A DNA stretch of 64,000 nucleotides from Sinorhizobium sp. 6-70 (GCF_030124375.1 NZ_JASKLS010000010.1:124001-188000); one strand, 5' to 3'. Positions 38,874-47,197 are shown, counted from the first letter of the stretch. Notes: a model not told the origin generated them from the sequence alone. Made by a program: numbers and translations.

Positions 38874-40274
38874 TCAGCACTCCACTACATTCACCGCGAG
38901 GCCACCGGTGGAGGTTTCCTTGTATTTCTCATTCATGTCCACGCCGGTCTGCCGCATGGTCTCGATGCAGGCGTCGAGCGGCACGAAGTGTTTGCCATCG
39001 CCCTTGAGGGCGAGCGAGGCCGCGGTGACCGCCTTGACGGCACCAAGGGCGTTGCGTTCGATGCACGGCACCTGCACGAGGCCGGCAACGGGATCACAGG
39101 TCATGCCGAGGTGGTGCTCGAGCGCTATCTCAGCGGCGTTCTCGATCTGCTCCGGTGTGCCTCCCATCACGGCGGCAAGGCCCGCGGCCGCCATCGCGGA
39201 AGCGGAGCCGACTTCGCCTTGACAGCCGACCTCCGCGCCGGAGATCGAGGCATTGTGCTTGATGATGCCGCCAACGGCTGCGGCGGTCAGCAGGTAATCG
39301 CGGATGCCCTCCTGATCGGCGTCATCATGGAAATGGAGATAGTAGCGGATGGTCGCCGGGACGACGCCGGCGGCGCCATTCGTCGGCGAGGTTACAACCC
39401 GACCACCGGCAGCATTCTCCTCGTTGACCGCCATCGCGTAGACGCTCAGCCAGTCGTTTGCGAGCAGCGGATTGGTCTTGTTGGATCGCCATTCCTCCTG
39501 AAGCTTGTCATGAATCGCACGCGCACGGCGGCGAACCTTCAGGCCGCCCGGCATGATGCCGTCCTGGCTCAAACCGCGGTCGATACAGCTCTTCATCGCT
39601 TCCCAGATGCGATCCAGGCCGGCGTCGAGCTCCTCCCTCGACACCGTGCATTCCTCATTTGCCCGCTTCATCTGGGCGATAGTGAGCCCCGAACGAGCGG
39701 CCATATCGAGCATCTGCTGCGCGGTCGCGAAAGGATAAGGCACCTTTACCCCAGCCGGCTTGTTCTTGGCGGCGCGCATCGCCTCGAGCTCCGTGTCGGT
39801 CACGACGAAACCGCCGCCGATCGAGTAGTAGATCCGCTTCAGAAGCAGCCGTCCGTCGCGATCAAAGGCCGAGAAGGACATGCCGTTGGCGTGGCCGGGC
39901 AAAGGGACCTTCTTGTCGAAGACGAGGTCTGTTTTCGGCTGGAACGCGTAGGGCGGATGTCCGGCGGGCGTGATGCGGCCAGAGCGTTCCACATCGTAGA
40001 TGATCGCGTCCATGCTGTCGGGATCGACGAGATCCGGACGCTCGCCCATCAGCCCAAGGATAACAGCGCGGCCAGTGCCATGGCCGATGCCCGTATGGGC
40101 AAGCGAACCGTGCAGACTGACCTTGATGGCGGCGACGCTCGCATGTGTCGGTCGCGGCCAGTCGTCGGAAAGGATCAGGTCGAGAAACCTGTTTGCCGCC
40201 GACATCGGTCCCATCGTGTGCGAACTCGAAGGACCGATACCGATCTTGAATACGTCGAAGACGGAAAGAAACAT
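38874..40274 (-). CDS. sdaA: L-serine ammonia-lyase, iron-sulfur type
   Basis: 466 residues, single-chain enzyme with beta (N-terminal) and alpha (C-terminal) parts. Converts L-serine to pyruvate and ammonia with a [4Fe-4S] cluster. Signatures: FKIGIGPSSSHTMGPM at the N-terminus, SPTNGAAGVVPA, AEVGCQGEVGSASAMAAAGL and CDPVAGLVQVPCIERNA, holding cluster cysteines. Start MFLSVFD is the family start. The upstream codons are in the promoter region. Confidence 0.96.
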   Translation of the reverse strand: MFLSVFDVFKIGIGPSSSHTMGPMSAANRFLDLILSDDWPRPTHASVAAIKVSLHGSLAHTGIGHGTGRAVILGLMGERPDLVDPDSMDAIIYDVERSGRITPAGHPPYAFQPKTDLVFDKKVPLPGHANGMSFSAFDRDGRLLLKRIYYSIGGGFVVTDTELEAMRAAKNKPAGVKVPYPFATAQQMLDMAARSGLTIAQMKRANEECTVSREELDAGLDRIWEAMKSCIDRGLSQDGIMPGGLKVRRRARAIHDKLQEEWRSNKTNPLLANDWLSVYAMAVNEENAAGGRVVTSPTNGAAGVVPATIRYYLHFHDDADQEGIRDYLLTAAAVGGIIKHNASISGAEVGCQGEVGSASAMAAAGLAAVMGGTPEQIENAAEIALEHHLGMTCDPVAGLVQVPCIERNALGAVKAVTAASLALKGDGKHFVPLDACIETMRQTGVDMNEKYKETSTGGLAVNVVEC

Positions 40275-40513
40275 AAACTGCCTGCCCCGGAGCACGGAAA
40301 CGCCGTCAGGTACGCCACCCGAAGCGTCAGCCGATGATTGCAATGCCGACGCCCACTTGGCTCCTCTTTGAGCGCCACGGTGTCGGCTGATCTATAGATA
40401 TAGGATCAAACACTAAGCCATCCCATCCCCATCGATCAGGCGATCAACCGACATCGGATCTTGTTGGTGCGACATGACGCGAAAGCGGGTTGTCAGAAAG
40501 GTCTCCGTCGAAT

Positions 40514-40547
40514 CAAAACGGCGCGGTCTCTGGGAAACCGCGTCGCC
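40514..40547 (-). terminator. Intrinsic terminator after the 33-residue ORF
   Basis: On the minus strand GCGACGCGGTTT and GAGACCGCGC pair with a few-base loop, followed directly by CGTTTTGATT. Nineteen bases after the small ORF stop and oriented to end its transcript. Confidence 0.65.
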
Positions 40548-40565
40548 CTGACGGAATGCTCGATC

Positions 40566-40667
40566 TCAAAGGCCGCCGAAAAGATAGGCCAGGACGAGAA
40601 CGCCGGCGAAGCCAGCCACAGCGCGCACAGTCACGCCCCAGCACGACTTCTGTATTGTATTGTCCAT
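40566..40667 (-). CDS. 33-residue putative membrane peptide
   Basis: Begins MDNTIQKSCWGVTVR and ends in one hydrophobic segment, AVAGFAGVLVLAYLFGGL. GGAG lies seven bases before the ATG and a terminator follows on the same strand, so it looks like a complete small transcription unit. A net-positive N-terminus and a single helix to the end suggest an inner-membrane peptide with its C-terminus in the periplasm. Function unknown; similar small hydrophobic peptides regulate membrane proteins or act as type I toxins. Located between sdaA and the divergent DUF599 gene. Confidence 0.6.
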   Translation of the reverse strand: MDNTIQKSCWGVTVRAVAGFAGVLVLAYLFGGL

Positions 40668-40835
40668 GATGTCTCCGAATGCCCACAGGTCGGCGGGTGC
40701 TCGCTGCCCGCGCATGCGCCATGCTTACTGAAGAATGTGTAGAGCCGCAACGTCGAAATATGGCAAAATCGTGTCAAGACGACAGCCGGCTTCCGCCGAT
40801 CTTGCATTTTCAAACAGCCATGCCAAAAAACGTGC

Positions 40836-41540
40836 ATGACCTTCGAAGATTACATCGCGCTCGGCATCTTCGTCCTGTTATGGGGCGGCTTCAACTGGGC
40901 AACCGACGGCCGGCGCAAATTCAAGCGTGTCAGCCTGACCCGGCTGATGAACGAAAACCGCCGACGATGGATTCGCAACTCGCTCAACCGCGACCTGAAG
41001 ATGATCGACACGCAGATCATCGCCGGATTGCAGGCGGGTACCGCCTTTTTTGCCTCGACCACCATCTTCGCGCTCGGCGGCTGCTTCGCGCTGCTCGGAG
41101 CGACCGACCAGGTGCAGATGATCTTCAACGACCTTCCGCAGGTTTTCCGGGGCGGACGGACAGGTTTCGAGCTGAAGGTCGGCGGCCTGACCTGCCTCTT
41201 CGGCTACTCCTTCTTCAAATTCGGCTGGTCCTATCGCCTGTTCAACTATTGCTCCATCCTGATGGGCGGCATTCCGATGACGGCGGACATGACGCGCGAC
41301 CGGCAAGCGGCCGAGCAGGCCGCCGAGCGTGCAATCCGCATGAACATCCTGGCGGCGAAGCATTTCAATGCCGGACTGAGGGCGATCTTCCTATCGATCG
41401 GTTATCTCGGCTGGTTCATCAGCCCTTACGTTTTCATCGTTCTTACCGGCTTCGTCATCTTCGTGCTGGTCCGCCGGCAGTTCTTCTCCGAGGCGAGAGA
41501 GGCTCTCGTCGAGGATGCATCCGAGGCCCGCAAGCAGTAG
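40836..41540 (+). CDS. DUF599 membrane protein
   Basis: 234 residues with four membrane segments (about 5-22, 62-88, 115-145, 185-215). Conserved DUF599 features: GFNWATDGRRKF after helix 1, LMNENRRRWIRNSLNRDLKMIDTQI and NYCSILMGGIP. Function unknown. The stop codon is part of a 54-base palindrome. Confidence 0.9.
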   Translation: MTFEDYIALGIFVLLWGGFNWATDGRRKFKRVSLTRLMNENRRRWIRNSLNRDLKMIDTQIIAGLQAGTAFFASTTIFALGGCFALLGATDQVQMIFNDLPQVFRGGRTGFELKVGGLTCLFGYSFFKFGWSYRLFNYCSILMGGIPMTADMTRDRQAAEQAAERAIRMNILAAKHFNAGLRAIFLSIGYLGWFISPYVFIVLTGFVIFVLVRRQFFSEAREALVEDASEARKQ

Positions 41541-41591
41541 AGCATCTTATCTCTTTCAAATGGAATCGTTGAAAGCGGATAAGATGCTCTA
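41538..41591. repeat. Palindrome starting in the DUF599 stop codon
   Basis: Perfect 14-base arms TAGAGCATCTTATC / GATAAGATGCTCTA with an inner pair CTTTCAA / TTGAAAG. The first three bases are the TAG stop of DUF599. Reads like a repeat-family hairpin that could stabilise or end the mRNA. Confidence 0.7.
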
Positions 41592-41602
41592 GAATCAAAG
41601 TG

Positions 41603-41645
41603 CTAGAGCGTCCTTTGTGGGTTTATTTGAACGCACGGCGCTCTA
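41603..41645. repeat. RIME-like half element
   Basis: CTAGAGCGTCCTTTG...CGCACGGCGCTCTA, a reverse-oriented first palindrome with the CTACAGCG arm changed to CTAGAGCG. Confidence 0.6.
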
Positions 41646-41754
41646 AGATCTGCGCCAAAGAGATACGCGCTGCTCCTCATTCGAAGAACATCCACGCGTG
41701 GCCGGCGCAAGCCAGACATGCGAACTTATCGCGAAAACAGGATGGCAAGAGCCG

Positions 41755-42771
41755 ATGTCGGAAAACACAGCAACAACGGTTAGCGAGACTCGACGCGCAT
41801 CGCCAGAGATAGGAAAGCGCCATCGGATCGCCCTTCTGGACGGGCTCCGCGGCTCGGCGCTGGTCGCCATGGCGATCTATCATTTCGTCTGGGATCTCGA
41901 ATTCTTCGGTTATGTGGCGGCGGGGACGGCGGCCACGGGCGGCTGGCGGCTTTTCGCCCGCCTCATCGCGAGCAGTTTCCTGTTTCTGGCGGGCTACAGC
42001 CTGGTGCTTGGCCAGCGTCCAAATTTTCGTCCGCGTGCCTTTGGGCGCCGCTTCGTGAAGATCGCCGGCGCGGCGCTGCTGATCAGCGTCGCGACGTGGT
42101 TCGCCTTCCCGGATTCTTTCATCTTCTTCGGCATCCTTCATTCGATCGCCGCGGCAAGCCTTGTCGGCCTGCTATTCCTGCCACTTCCCGCGATCGTCTC
42201 CTTTGTTGCCGCCGCGGCGGCCTTCGCTGCGCCGCTCTACCTGCGCTCGGCCATCTTCGATGTGCCGCTGCTATGGTGGGTTGGGCTCTCCGAGACAATT
42301 CCACGTTCGAACGACTACGTGCCTCTCCTTCCCTGGCTTGCCCCCTTCCTGGTCGGCATCGGCACGGCCAAGCTGCTGCACCCATTGCTCGTCAGCCGGG
42401 GGACGTCCACGAAACGGTGGGGAAGCCCGAGCAACCTGTGGATCAAGCCGCTCGCCTTCGGCGGCCGTCACAGTCTGGCCATATACCTCGTCCACCAACC
42501 GCTGCTCATCGGCCTCGTCTATCTCGTCGCCCAGATCGCACCCGCCGCAGCACCCGACCCGGAACAAGCCTACCGCGCAAACTGTGTGGCGGCTTGCAAC
42601 CGCGCAGACCCCGCCGCGCCGTGCGAAGCCTTCTGCGGCTGCACACTCGACCGGCTGAAAGAACAAAGCCTGTTCGAGGACTTAAACATGGGCAAGATCG
42701 ACGTAAACACGGATGAACGCATTGCGCGAATCGCCCGTCAATGCACAATGGACGTGCAATCAGGGGACTAG
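41755..42771 (+). CDS. DUF1624 / heparan-alpha-glucosaminide N-acetyltransferase-like membrane protein
   Basis: 338 residues with about seven membrane segments. Start region RRIALLDGLRGSALVAMAIYHFVWDLEFFG is the DUF1624 signature; FGRRHSLAIYLVHQPLLI is the late conserved segment. Likely an acyltransferase-type membrane protein. Unusual C-terminal tail of ~65 residues with seven cysteines (NCVAACN, PCEAFCGC, RQCT). The next gene starts three bases after the stop. Confidence 0.85.
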   Translation: MSENTATTVSETRRASPEIGKRHRIALLDGLRGSALVAMAIYHFVWDLEFFGYVAAGTAATGGWRLFARLIASSFLFLAGYSLVLGQRPNFRPRAFGRRFVKIAGAALLISVATWFAFPDSFIFFGILHSIAAASLVGLLFLPLPAIVSFVAAAAAFAAPLYLRSAIFDVPLLWWVGLSETIPRSNDYVPLLPWLAPFLVGIGTAKLLHPLLVSRGTSTKRWGSPSNLWIKPLAFGGRHSLAIYLVHQPLLIGLVYLVAQIAPAAAPDPEQAYRANCVAACNRADPAAPCEAFCGCTLDRLKEQSLFEDLNMGKIDVNTDERIARIARQCTMDVQSGD

Positions 42772-42774
42772 GAC

Positions 42775-43248
42775 ATGAATGCCTATCGTGCCAAGCCGCT
42801 GAACTTCCCTTGGCCCGCCGTGGTTTATGGCGCGGCCGCTCTGACTGCGCTGGTTTTCAACCGTTTCTTCCCGATTACCGTAGCGAACGGAAACGGCTGG
42901 TTTGCATGGCTCACCGGATGCGCACTGATCTTTGCGGCGATCTCGATCAACCTGTGGGCCGTCAAGACGCTTCTGGACCGCCACACCGCGATCCTGCCGA
43001 CCCGGTGCGCCACCTGCCTCGTCACCTGCGGCCCTTTTCGCTTCACCCGCAATCCGATTTATCTCGGTTACACGCTGCTGCTGATCGGCATTGGGTTGAT
43101 AACGGCCAACCCATGGCTTTTTATCGCGGCGATAGCGGCTGTCGCGCTGACGACCGTCTTTGTCGTCCGCAATGAAGAGAGACATCTGCTGTCGCGCTTC
43201 GGTTTCGAATTCGAACGCTATTGCCGTCGTACCGCTCGGTGGATCTGA
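42775..43248 (+). CDS. Isoprenylcysteine carboxyl methyltransferase (ICMT) family protein
   Basis: 157 residues, four membrane segments, with the ICMT/PEMT-like motif CGPFRFTRNPIYLGYTLLLIG and C-terminal RNEERHLLSRFGFEFERYCRRTARWI holding the conserved Glu-Arg pair for S-adenosylmethionine binding. Bacterial substrate unknown. Co-transcribed with the DUF1624 gene. Confidence 0.9.
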   Translation: MNAYRAKPLNFPWPAVVYGAAALTALVFNRFFPITVANGNGWFAWLTGCALIFAAISINLWAVKTLLDRHTAILPTRCATCLVTCGPFRFTRNPIYLGYTLLLIGIGLITANPWLFIAAIAAVALTTVFVVRNEERHLLSRFGFEFERYCRRTARWI

Positions 43249-43304
43249 GCCGAACGCAAAAAGGCGGCGCCCGGCCACCTTTGAACAAACCCTTTCATGC
43301 CCGC

Positions 43305-43466
43305 CTTAAAGTGCGTCGCATTCAATCGAGTGCGTGCGACGCGCTTTAGGTCATTGTTTTTATGCATGTCGTTGTCCCAAACTGCTGCACACTTTTGGGC
43401 GACATGCATTAGATGAAACTACGCAATTCCGGACGGAAAACCGTTACACACTTTTCCTGGAATTGC
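43305..43466. repeat. Mosaic of three palindromes
   Basis: Three different hairpins in a row: 43305-43349 (AAAGTGCGTCGCA / TGCGACGCGCTTT), 43363-43408 (TGCATGTCG / CGACATGCA) and 43423-43466 (GCAATTCC / GGAATTGC). The middle and right ones share an internal CACACTTTT. The right one recurs in short form after parE. It ends one base before the MerR gene stop. Confidence 0.8.
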
Positions 43467-43467
43467 T

Positions 43468-43854
43468 CTAGGTGCCGACGCCGATCTCCGCGAGACGCGT
43501 CAGGCAGGCCTCCTCGACATTGTCGAGCTCGGCGAGCGTATCATCGATATCCTTGCGTTTCTGCCGCAACTCCTCGCGCTTTTCCTCGACGCGCGTCATC
43601 AGAAGCTGGAGTTGGCCCATCTCGCCCGGCGGATCCTTGTAGACCTGAATGATCTCGCGAATTTCGGCGATGGTGAAGCCGATGCGGCGGCCGCGCAGGA
43701 TTTCCTTGATGAGATGACGGTCCGCCGGCCGAAACAGTCGCGTGCGGCCGCGGCGCTCCGGATGAATGAGGCCTTCATCCTCGTAGAAGCGCAACGTTCG
43801 GGTGGAGATACCGAATTCCCGCGTTAGCTCAGTGATGCTATAGTATTTGTTCAC
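43468..43854 (-). CDS. MerR-family transcriptional regulator
   Basis: 128 residues. N-terminal winged helix-turn-helix YYSITELTREFGISTRTLRFYEDEGLI, then a dimerisation coiled coil (TRVEEKREELRQKRKDIDDTLAELDNVEE). No metal-binding cysteine cluster, so not a metal sensor; it resembles the LiuR-type regulators of branched-chain acid catabolism. GTG start. A perfect palindrome 37 bases upstream suggests autoregulation. Confidence 0.88.
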   Translation of the reverse strand: MNKYYSITELTREFGISTRTLRFYEDEGLIHPERRGRTRLFRPADRHLIKEILRGRRIGFTIAEIREIIQVYKDPPGEMGQLQLLMTRVEEKREELRQKRKDIDDTLAELDNVEEACLTRLAEIGVGT

Positions 43855-43890
43855 GCCGCCGTCCCATCAAATTCCGAGGCGTCACTATCG

Positions 43891-43912
43891 TTGACTTTGA
43901 CGTAAAAGTCAA
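43891..43912. promoter_or_regulatory. Perfect palindrome, probable MerR-type operator
   Basis: TTGACTTT-N6-AAAGTCAA, spacer GACGTA, between mgtE and the MerR gene and 37 bases before the MerR start. Size and symmetry fit a MerR-family site spanning its promoter. Confidence 0.65.
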
Positions 43913-43927
43913 ACAACGCACCGGCGG

Positions 43928-45346
43928 TCACGTGATGTGGAACCACCAGGTGGCAATGCCGAGAAAGCTGAAGAAACCGGTTACGTCGGTGACCGCGGTG
44001 ACGAAGACCGCCGACGAAACGGCCGGGTCGGCACCGGATTTTTCCAGGAGAAGCGGAATCATGATGCCGGCGAGCGCTGCCGCCATCATGTTGATCAGCA
44101 TTGCCGTGGCGATAATGCCGCCGATATTCGGATCCTGGAACCACAGGCCGGCAATCATACCGATGAACGTCCCGAAAATCATGCCGTTCAAGAGCCCCAC
44201 GCCGGCTTCACGGCGGATGATCCGCGGCGCATTGTGAATGTCGAGGCCGCGGGTCGCAAGCGCACGGACGGTCACGGTCATGGTCTGCGAACCCGCGTTG
44301 CCGCCCATGCCGGCCACAATCGGCATCAGGATGGCCAAAGCCACAATCTGCTGGATGGTTGCGTCGAAAAGGCCGATCACCGAGGCGGATATGCAGGCCG
44401 TCATCGAATTGACGAAGAGCCACGGCACCCGCGAGCGCGAGGCCTCGGCAACGGAGTCCGACAGTTCCTCGTCGCCCACACCGCTCAGGCGCAGCAGGTC
44501 CTCCTCCGCCTCCTCCTGGATCACGTCGACCACGTCGTCGATGGTCAGCACGCCCACTAGCCGATCGTTGTCGTCGACGACGGCGGCCGACAGGAGGTCG
44601 TACTGTTCGAACAGTTGAGCCGCCTCTTCCTGATCCATCTCGGCTGGAATGGCGTGACTGGTGTCGCGCATGATGGCATCGACCTTGATCGACCGCTTGG
44701 TGCGTAGCACACGGTCGAGATCGACGGTTCCGAGAAGCTTGAACGTCGGATCGATGACGAAGATCTGCGTGAAACTGTCGGGAAGGTCTTCGTCCTCGCG
44801 CATATAGTCGATCGTCTGACCCACGGTCCAGAACGGCGGCACAGCGACGAATTCCGTCTGCATGCGCCGGCCGGCGGTGCTTTCCGGATAGTCGAGCGAG
44901 CGACGCAGCCGAACGCGCTCGGTGAACGGCAGCTTGGCGAGGATCTCTTCCTGGTCCTCCTGATCCAGGTCCTCCAGAATGTAGACCGCATCGTCGGAGT
45001 CCATCTCTCCGATTGCCTCGGCGATCTGCTCGTTGGGCAGGTGTTCGACGATGTCGAGACGAATGGCCTCGTCGACCTCGGTCAGCGCCGCGAGGTCGAA
45101 CTCCTTGCCGAGCAGCGATACGAGCGCCAGCCGTTGTTCCGGCTGGATAGCTTCCAGAAGATCGCCAAGTTCGGAAGCATGAAGGCCGGCGACGTGCTGG
45201 CGCAGATAGATCGTGTCGCGGTCGGCAATCGCCGCGCCAACATGCATGAGGAAGTCGGAGCGCACAGAGCCGTCGTCGGCATAGATATCCGAGCCGTCAT
45301 AAGCGGTGGTTTCTTCCGAACGGTCGTCGTCGCCGATATTGCTCAT
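43928..45346 (-). CDS. mgtE: Magnesium transporter MgtE
   Basis: 472 residues. Cytoplasmic N domain (40-140, superhelical repeats), two CBS domains (about 150-275) that sense Mg, and a five-helix channel domain (from about 300) with PIVAGMGGNAGSQTMTV, the conserved MgtE pore signature. Inner membrane. GAGGGCGG precedes the ATG. The stop is 73 bases from the MerR gene start; the two may share a transcript but the palindrome lies between them. Confidence 0.95.
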   Translation of the reverse strand: MSNIGDDDRSEETTAYDGSDIYADDGSVRSDFLMHVGAAIADRDTIYLRQHVAGLHASELGDLLEAIQPEQRLALVSLLGKEFDLAALTEVDEAIRLDIVEHLPNEQIAEAIGEMDSDDAVYILEDLDQEDQEEILAKLPFTERVRLRRSLDYPESTAGRRMQTEFVAVPPFWTVGQTIDYMREDEDLPDSFTQIFVIDPTFKLLGTVDLDRVLRTKRSIKVDAIMRDTSHAIPAEMDQEEAAQLFEQYDLLSAAVVDDNDRLVGVLTIDDVVDVIQEEAEEDLLRLSGVGDEELSDSVAEASRSRVPWLFVNSMTACISASVIGLFDATIQQIVALAILMPIVAGMGGNAGSQTMTVTVRALATRGLDIHNAPRIIRREAGVGLLNGMIFGTFIGMIAGLWFQDPNIGGIIATAMLINMMAAALAGIMIPLLLEKSGADPAVSSAVFVTAVTDVTGFFSFLGIATWWFHIT

Positions 45347-45491
45347 GGAGCCGCCCTCGAAAAACAAAGCCGCCCGAATCAATTGGGTCAAAGATCCCGA
45401 AAGGCGAGCGTGCATTCCAAACGACTGCCGCACCCACGAGAGGCAACGGCGTTCTGCCTTGCCACAGCGCCCCTGCTTTCCTCCCCGCAAA

Positions 45492-45561
45492 GTCGCTGTA
45501 ACACTTTGAATTGCTGCGTGATTTTATCCTCGGATCGAATCCGACCCCGGAAGTCATGCAG
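45492..45561. repeat. Partial RIME-like element
   Basis: Starts GTCGCTGTAACACTTTGAATTGCTGCGTG and ends AAGTCATGCAG; only the linker and a mismatched second palindrome remain. Confidence 0.6.
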
Positions 45562-45704
45562 TAGCGCAAAGCTTCCGCGAGGTCCACAGGCCAGAGGGTG
45601 CGAATAGAGGACCGGCGAAAGTTTTGCGCAAGCTGTTGCAAACGCATATGAAAGCCGTAGATCAAGGCGCCGAAACGGATGCCTGCCAAGACAAGGGGCC
45701 AGGG

Positions 45705-46208
45705 ATGGCTATTCTCCCCATCGTACGCTTTCCGCACGCGGCGCTCACCACCGCGGCCGAAACGATCGAACATTTCGACGACGATCTTCGGCAACTGGCA
45801 AGCGACCTTCTTGAGACGATGCACGCCGCCCCGGGAATCGGCATTACGGCAAATCATGTAGGTGTGCTGCGACGGCTGACGGTGATCGAACTGGATCGGG
45901 CCAGCGCTTCGCGGGTCTTTGCCAATCCGGAGATTATCTGGCAATCCCATGACCTGATGCGGCATGCGGAAGGCAGCGTCTCGATGCCCGGCATTTCAGA
46001 GGAAGTCGAGCGACCGGCCGCGGTGCGCGTGCGCTATCAGTCGCTATCAGGCGAAACGCTGGAAGAAGATGCAGAAGGACTGATGGCGATCTGCCTGCAG
46101 CACGAGATCGACCAACTCTCCGGTATTTTCTGGACGCAACGCCTTTCCCGGCTAAAACGCGAACGCGCCGTCAAGCGGTTCGAAAAATTGACCAGAGGTG
46201 AGCGGTGA
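45705..46208 (+). CDS. Peptide deformylase-like protein with substituted active site
   Basis: 167 residues with the peptide deformylase fold, but all three motifs are altered. Motif 1 GxGxAAxQ reads GIGITANH (Gln to His), motif 2 EGCLS reads EGSVS (metal-ligand Cys to Ser) and motif 3 HExDH reads HEIDQ (second metal His to Gln). Two of three metal ligands are gone, so true deformylation is unlikely. I choose MAILPIV with AGGGG upstream. A separate functional def gene must exist elsewhere. Confidence 0.82.
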   Translation: MAILPIVRFPHAALTTAAETIEHFDDDLRQLASDLLETMHAAPGIGITANHVGVLRRLTVIELDRASASRVFANPEIIWQSHDLMRHAEGSVSMPGISEEVERPAAVRVRYQSLSGETLEEDAEGLMAICLQHEIDQLSGIFWTQRLSRLKRERAVKRFEKLTRGER

Positions 46209-46211
46209 CCT

Positions 46212-46244
46212 GCTGCAGCGTCCCTTGAGACGCGCGGCGTGTAG
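46212..46244. repeat. RIME-like half element, truncated
   Basis: CTGCAGCGTCCCTTGAGACGCGCGGCGTGTAG-type sequence, a shortened reverse-oriented first palindrome just after the deformylase-like gene. Confidence 0.5.
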
Positions 46245-46288
46245 TCTAGCTGGGATCGACGACAATAGGATTCATCAAAGGATACAAA

Positions 46289-46549
46289 ATGAAAGCCTTA
46301 AACCTGATACCCGTGCTTGCATTGCTCCTGGCCGGATGCACGGCCGTGTCGCCTGATCTGGAGCCCCTCCCCGGCAGCTTCACCTACGGCGAGAAGGCGG
46401 CCGAGCGCAGAACACAAGCGGCGCCCGGCACGATGATCCAGCATCGTTTCCTGCATCAAGGGACCATGGTTTTCGAAACTTACGAGGTCCAGCCGGACCA
46501 TTCCTACAAGCTCGTCCGCCGCAGCGTCCAGGACAGCTGGGCGCCCTGA
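46289..46549 (+). CDS. Small lipoprotein
   Basis: 86 residues. Signal peptide with lipobox LLAGC at 13-17, so lipidated on the Cys. The mature part is short and polar (EPLPGSFTYGEKAAERRTQ, QHRFLHQGTMVFETYEV). Anchored in the inner or outer membrane. AAAGGATA precedes the ATG. Function unknown. Confidence 0.8.
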   Translation: MKALNLIPVLALLLAGCTAVSPDLEPLPGSFTYGEKAAERRTQAAPGTMIQHRFLHQGTMVFETYEVQPDHSYKLVRRSVQDSWAP

Positions 46550-46563
46550 CGCCCGCCGTTCTA

Positions 46564-46661
46564 CTGCATGTTTCCCCAAATCGTACCCGATTTAGGGAAA
46601 CATGCAGCGTTTCAAAGTGCGACAGCGCCCTTTGCACATCTGATAGACGCGCGGCGCTGTA
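46564..46661. repeat. RIME1-like double palindrome, reverse orientation
   Basis: CTGCATGTTTCCC...GGGAAACATGCAG, linker CGTTTCAAAGTGC, then GACAGCGCCC...GGCGCTGTA. Between the lipoprotein gene and the EcfG-type promoter. Confidence 0.82.
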
Positions 46662-46692
46662 AGGCGAAGCTGTCACGACGTCGTCGCGACCC

Positions 46693-46717
46693 GGAACATT
46701 GTGATCGCCGCCTCGTT
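46693..46717 (+). promoter_or_regulatory. RpoE2/EcfG-type general stress promoter
   Basis: GGAAC at 46693-46697, CGTT at 46714-46717, spacer 16, i.e. the consensus GGAAC-N16-CGTT. The expected start site is about 30 bases before the ATG of the gene at 46750. Confidence 0.78.
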
Positions 46718-46749
46718 CTCCATTGGTAGAGATCAATGGAGATTATCTG

Positions 46750-47124
46750 ATGGCCAAGTATCTCGATGAACGCGGCGATCCGGTCTCGAAGACGCATGAT
46801 GCGGACAGGGAAGAATTCTCGGCCCGGGAAACCAGACCGGGCGGCCTCGGCCTCCGTGTTCTGGCGGTGCTCACAGGCGGACTCTTTCTCGTCCTGCTTG
46901 CCTGGGGCGCCGTCGAACTCTGGGGTGAAAGCAATGACAGCGATCGGGCGACGCAAACTGAGCAGACTCAGCCTGCTCCATCGTCCGAACAGACCGGCAG
47001 TGTCGGCAACCAGACACCGGCACCCGTCGACGGCCAAGCCTCCCCGACCGACATGAATCCTACCGCCCCGTCGGGAACCGGTGGACCGTCGCAGCAAACC
47101 TCGCCTGACGGCACGGCGAAATAA
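46750..47124 (+). CDS. Single-pass membrane protein of the general stress regulon
   Basis: 124 residues. Cytoplasmic N-terminus (MAKYLDERGDPVSKTHD), a single membrane segment about 36-54 (RVLAVLTGGLFLVLLAWGA), then a Ser/Pro/Gln/Thr-rich disordered tail of 65 residues. Function unknown. GGAG lies eight bases before the ATG. An EcfG-type promoter immediately upstream puts it under the general stress sigma factor by inference. Convergent with spoVR. Confidence 0.75.
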   Translation: MAKYLDERGDPVSKTHDADREEFSARETRPGGLGLRVLAVLTGGLFLVLLAWGAVELWGESNDSDRATQTEQTQPAPSSEQTGSVGNQTPAPVDGQASPTDMNPTAPSGTGGPSQQTSPDGTAK

Positions 47125-47197
47125 CGGGCCGTCCGTCCGGCCACCATGACGCCGGTATAAAGCCTCCGCCGCCATCACATGCCACACGCATGATCAC

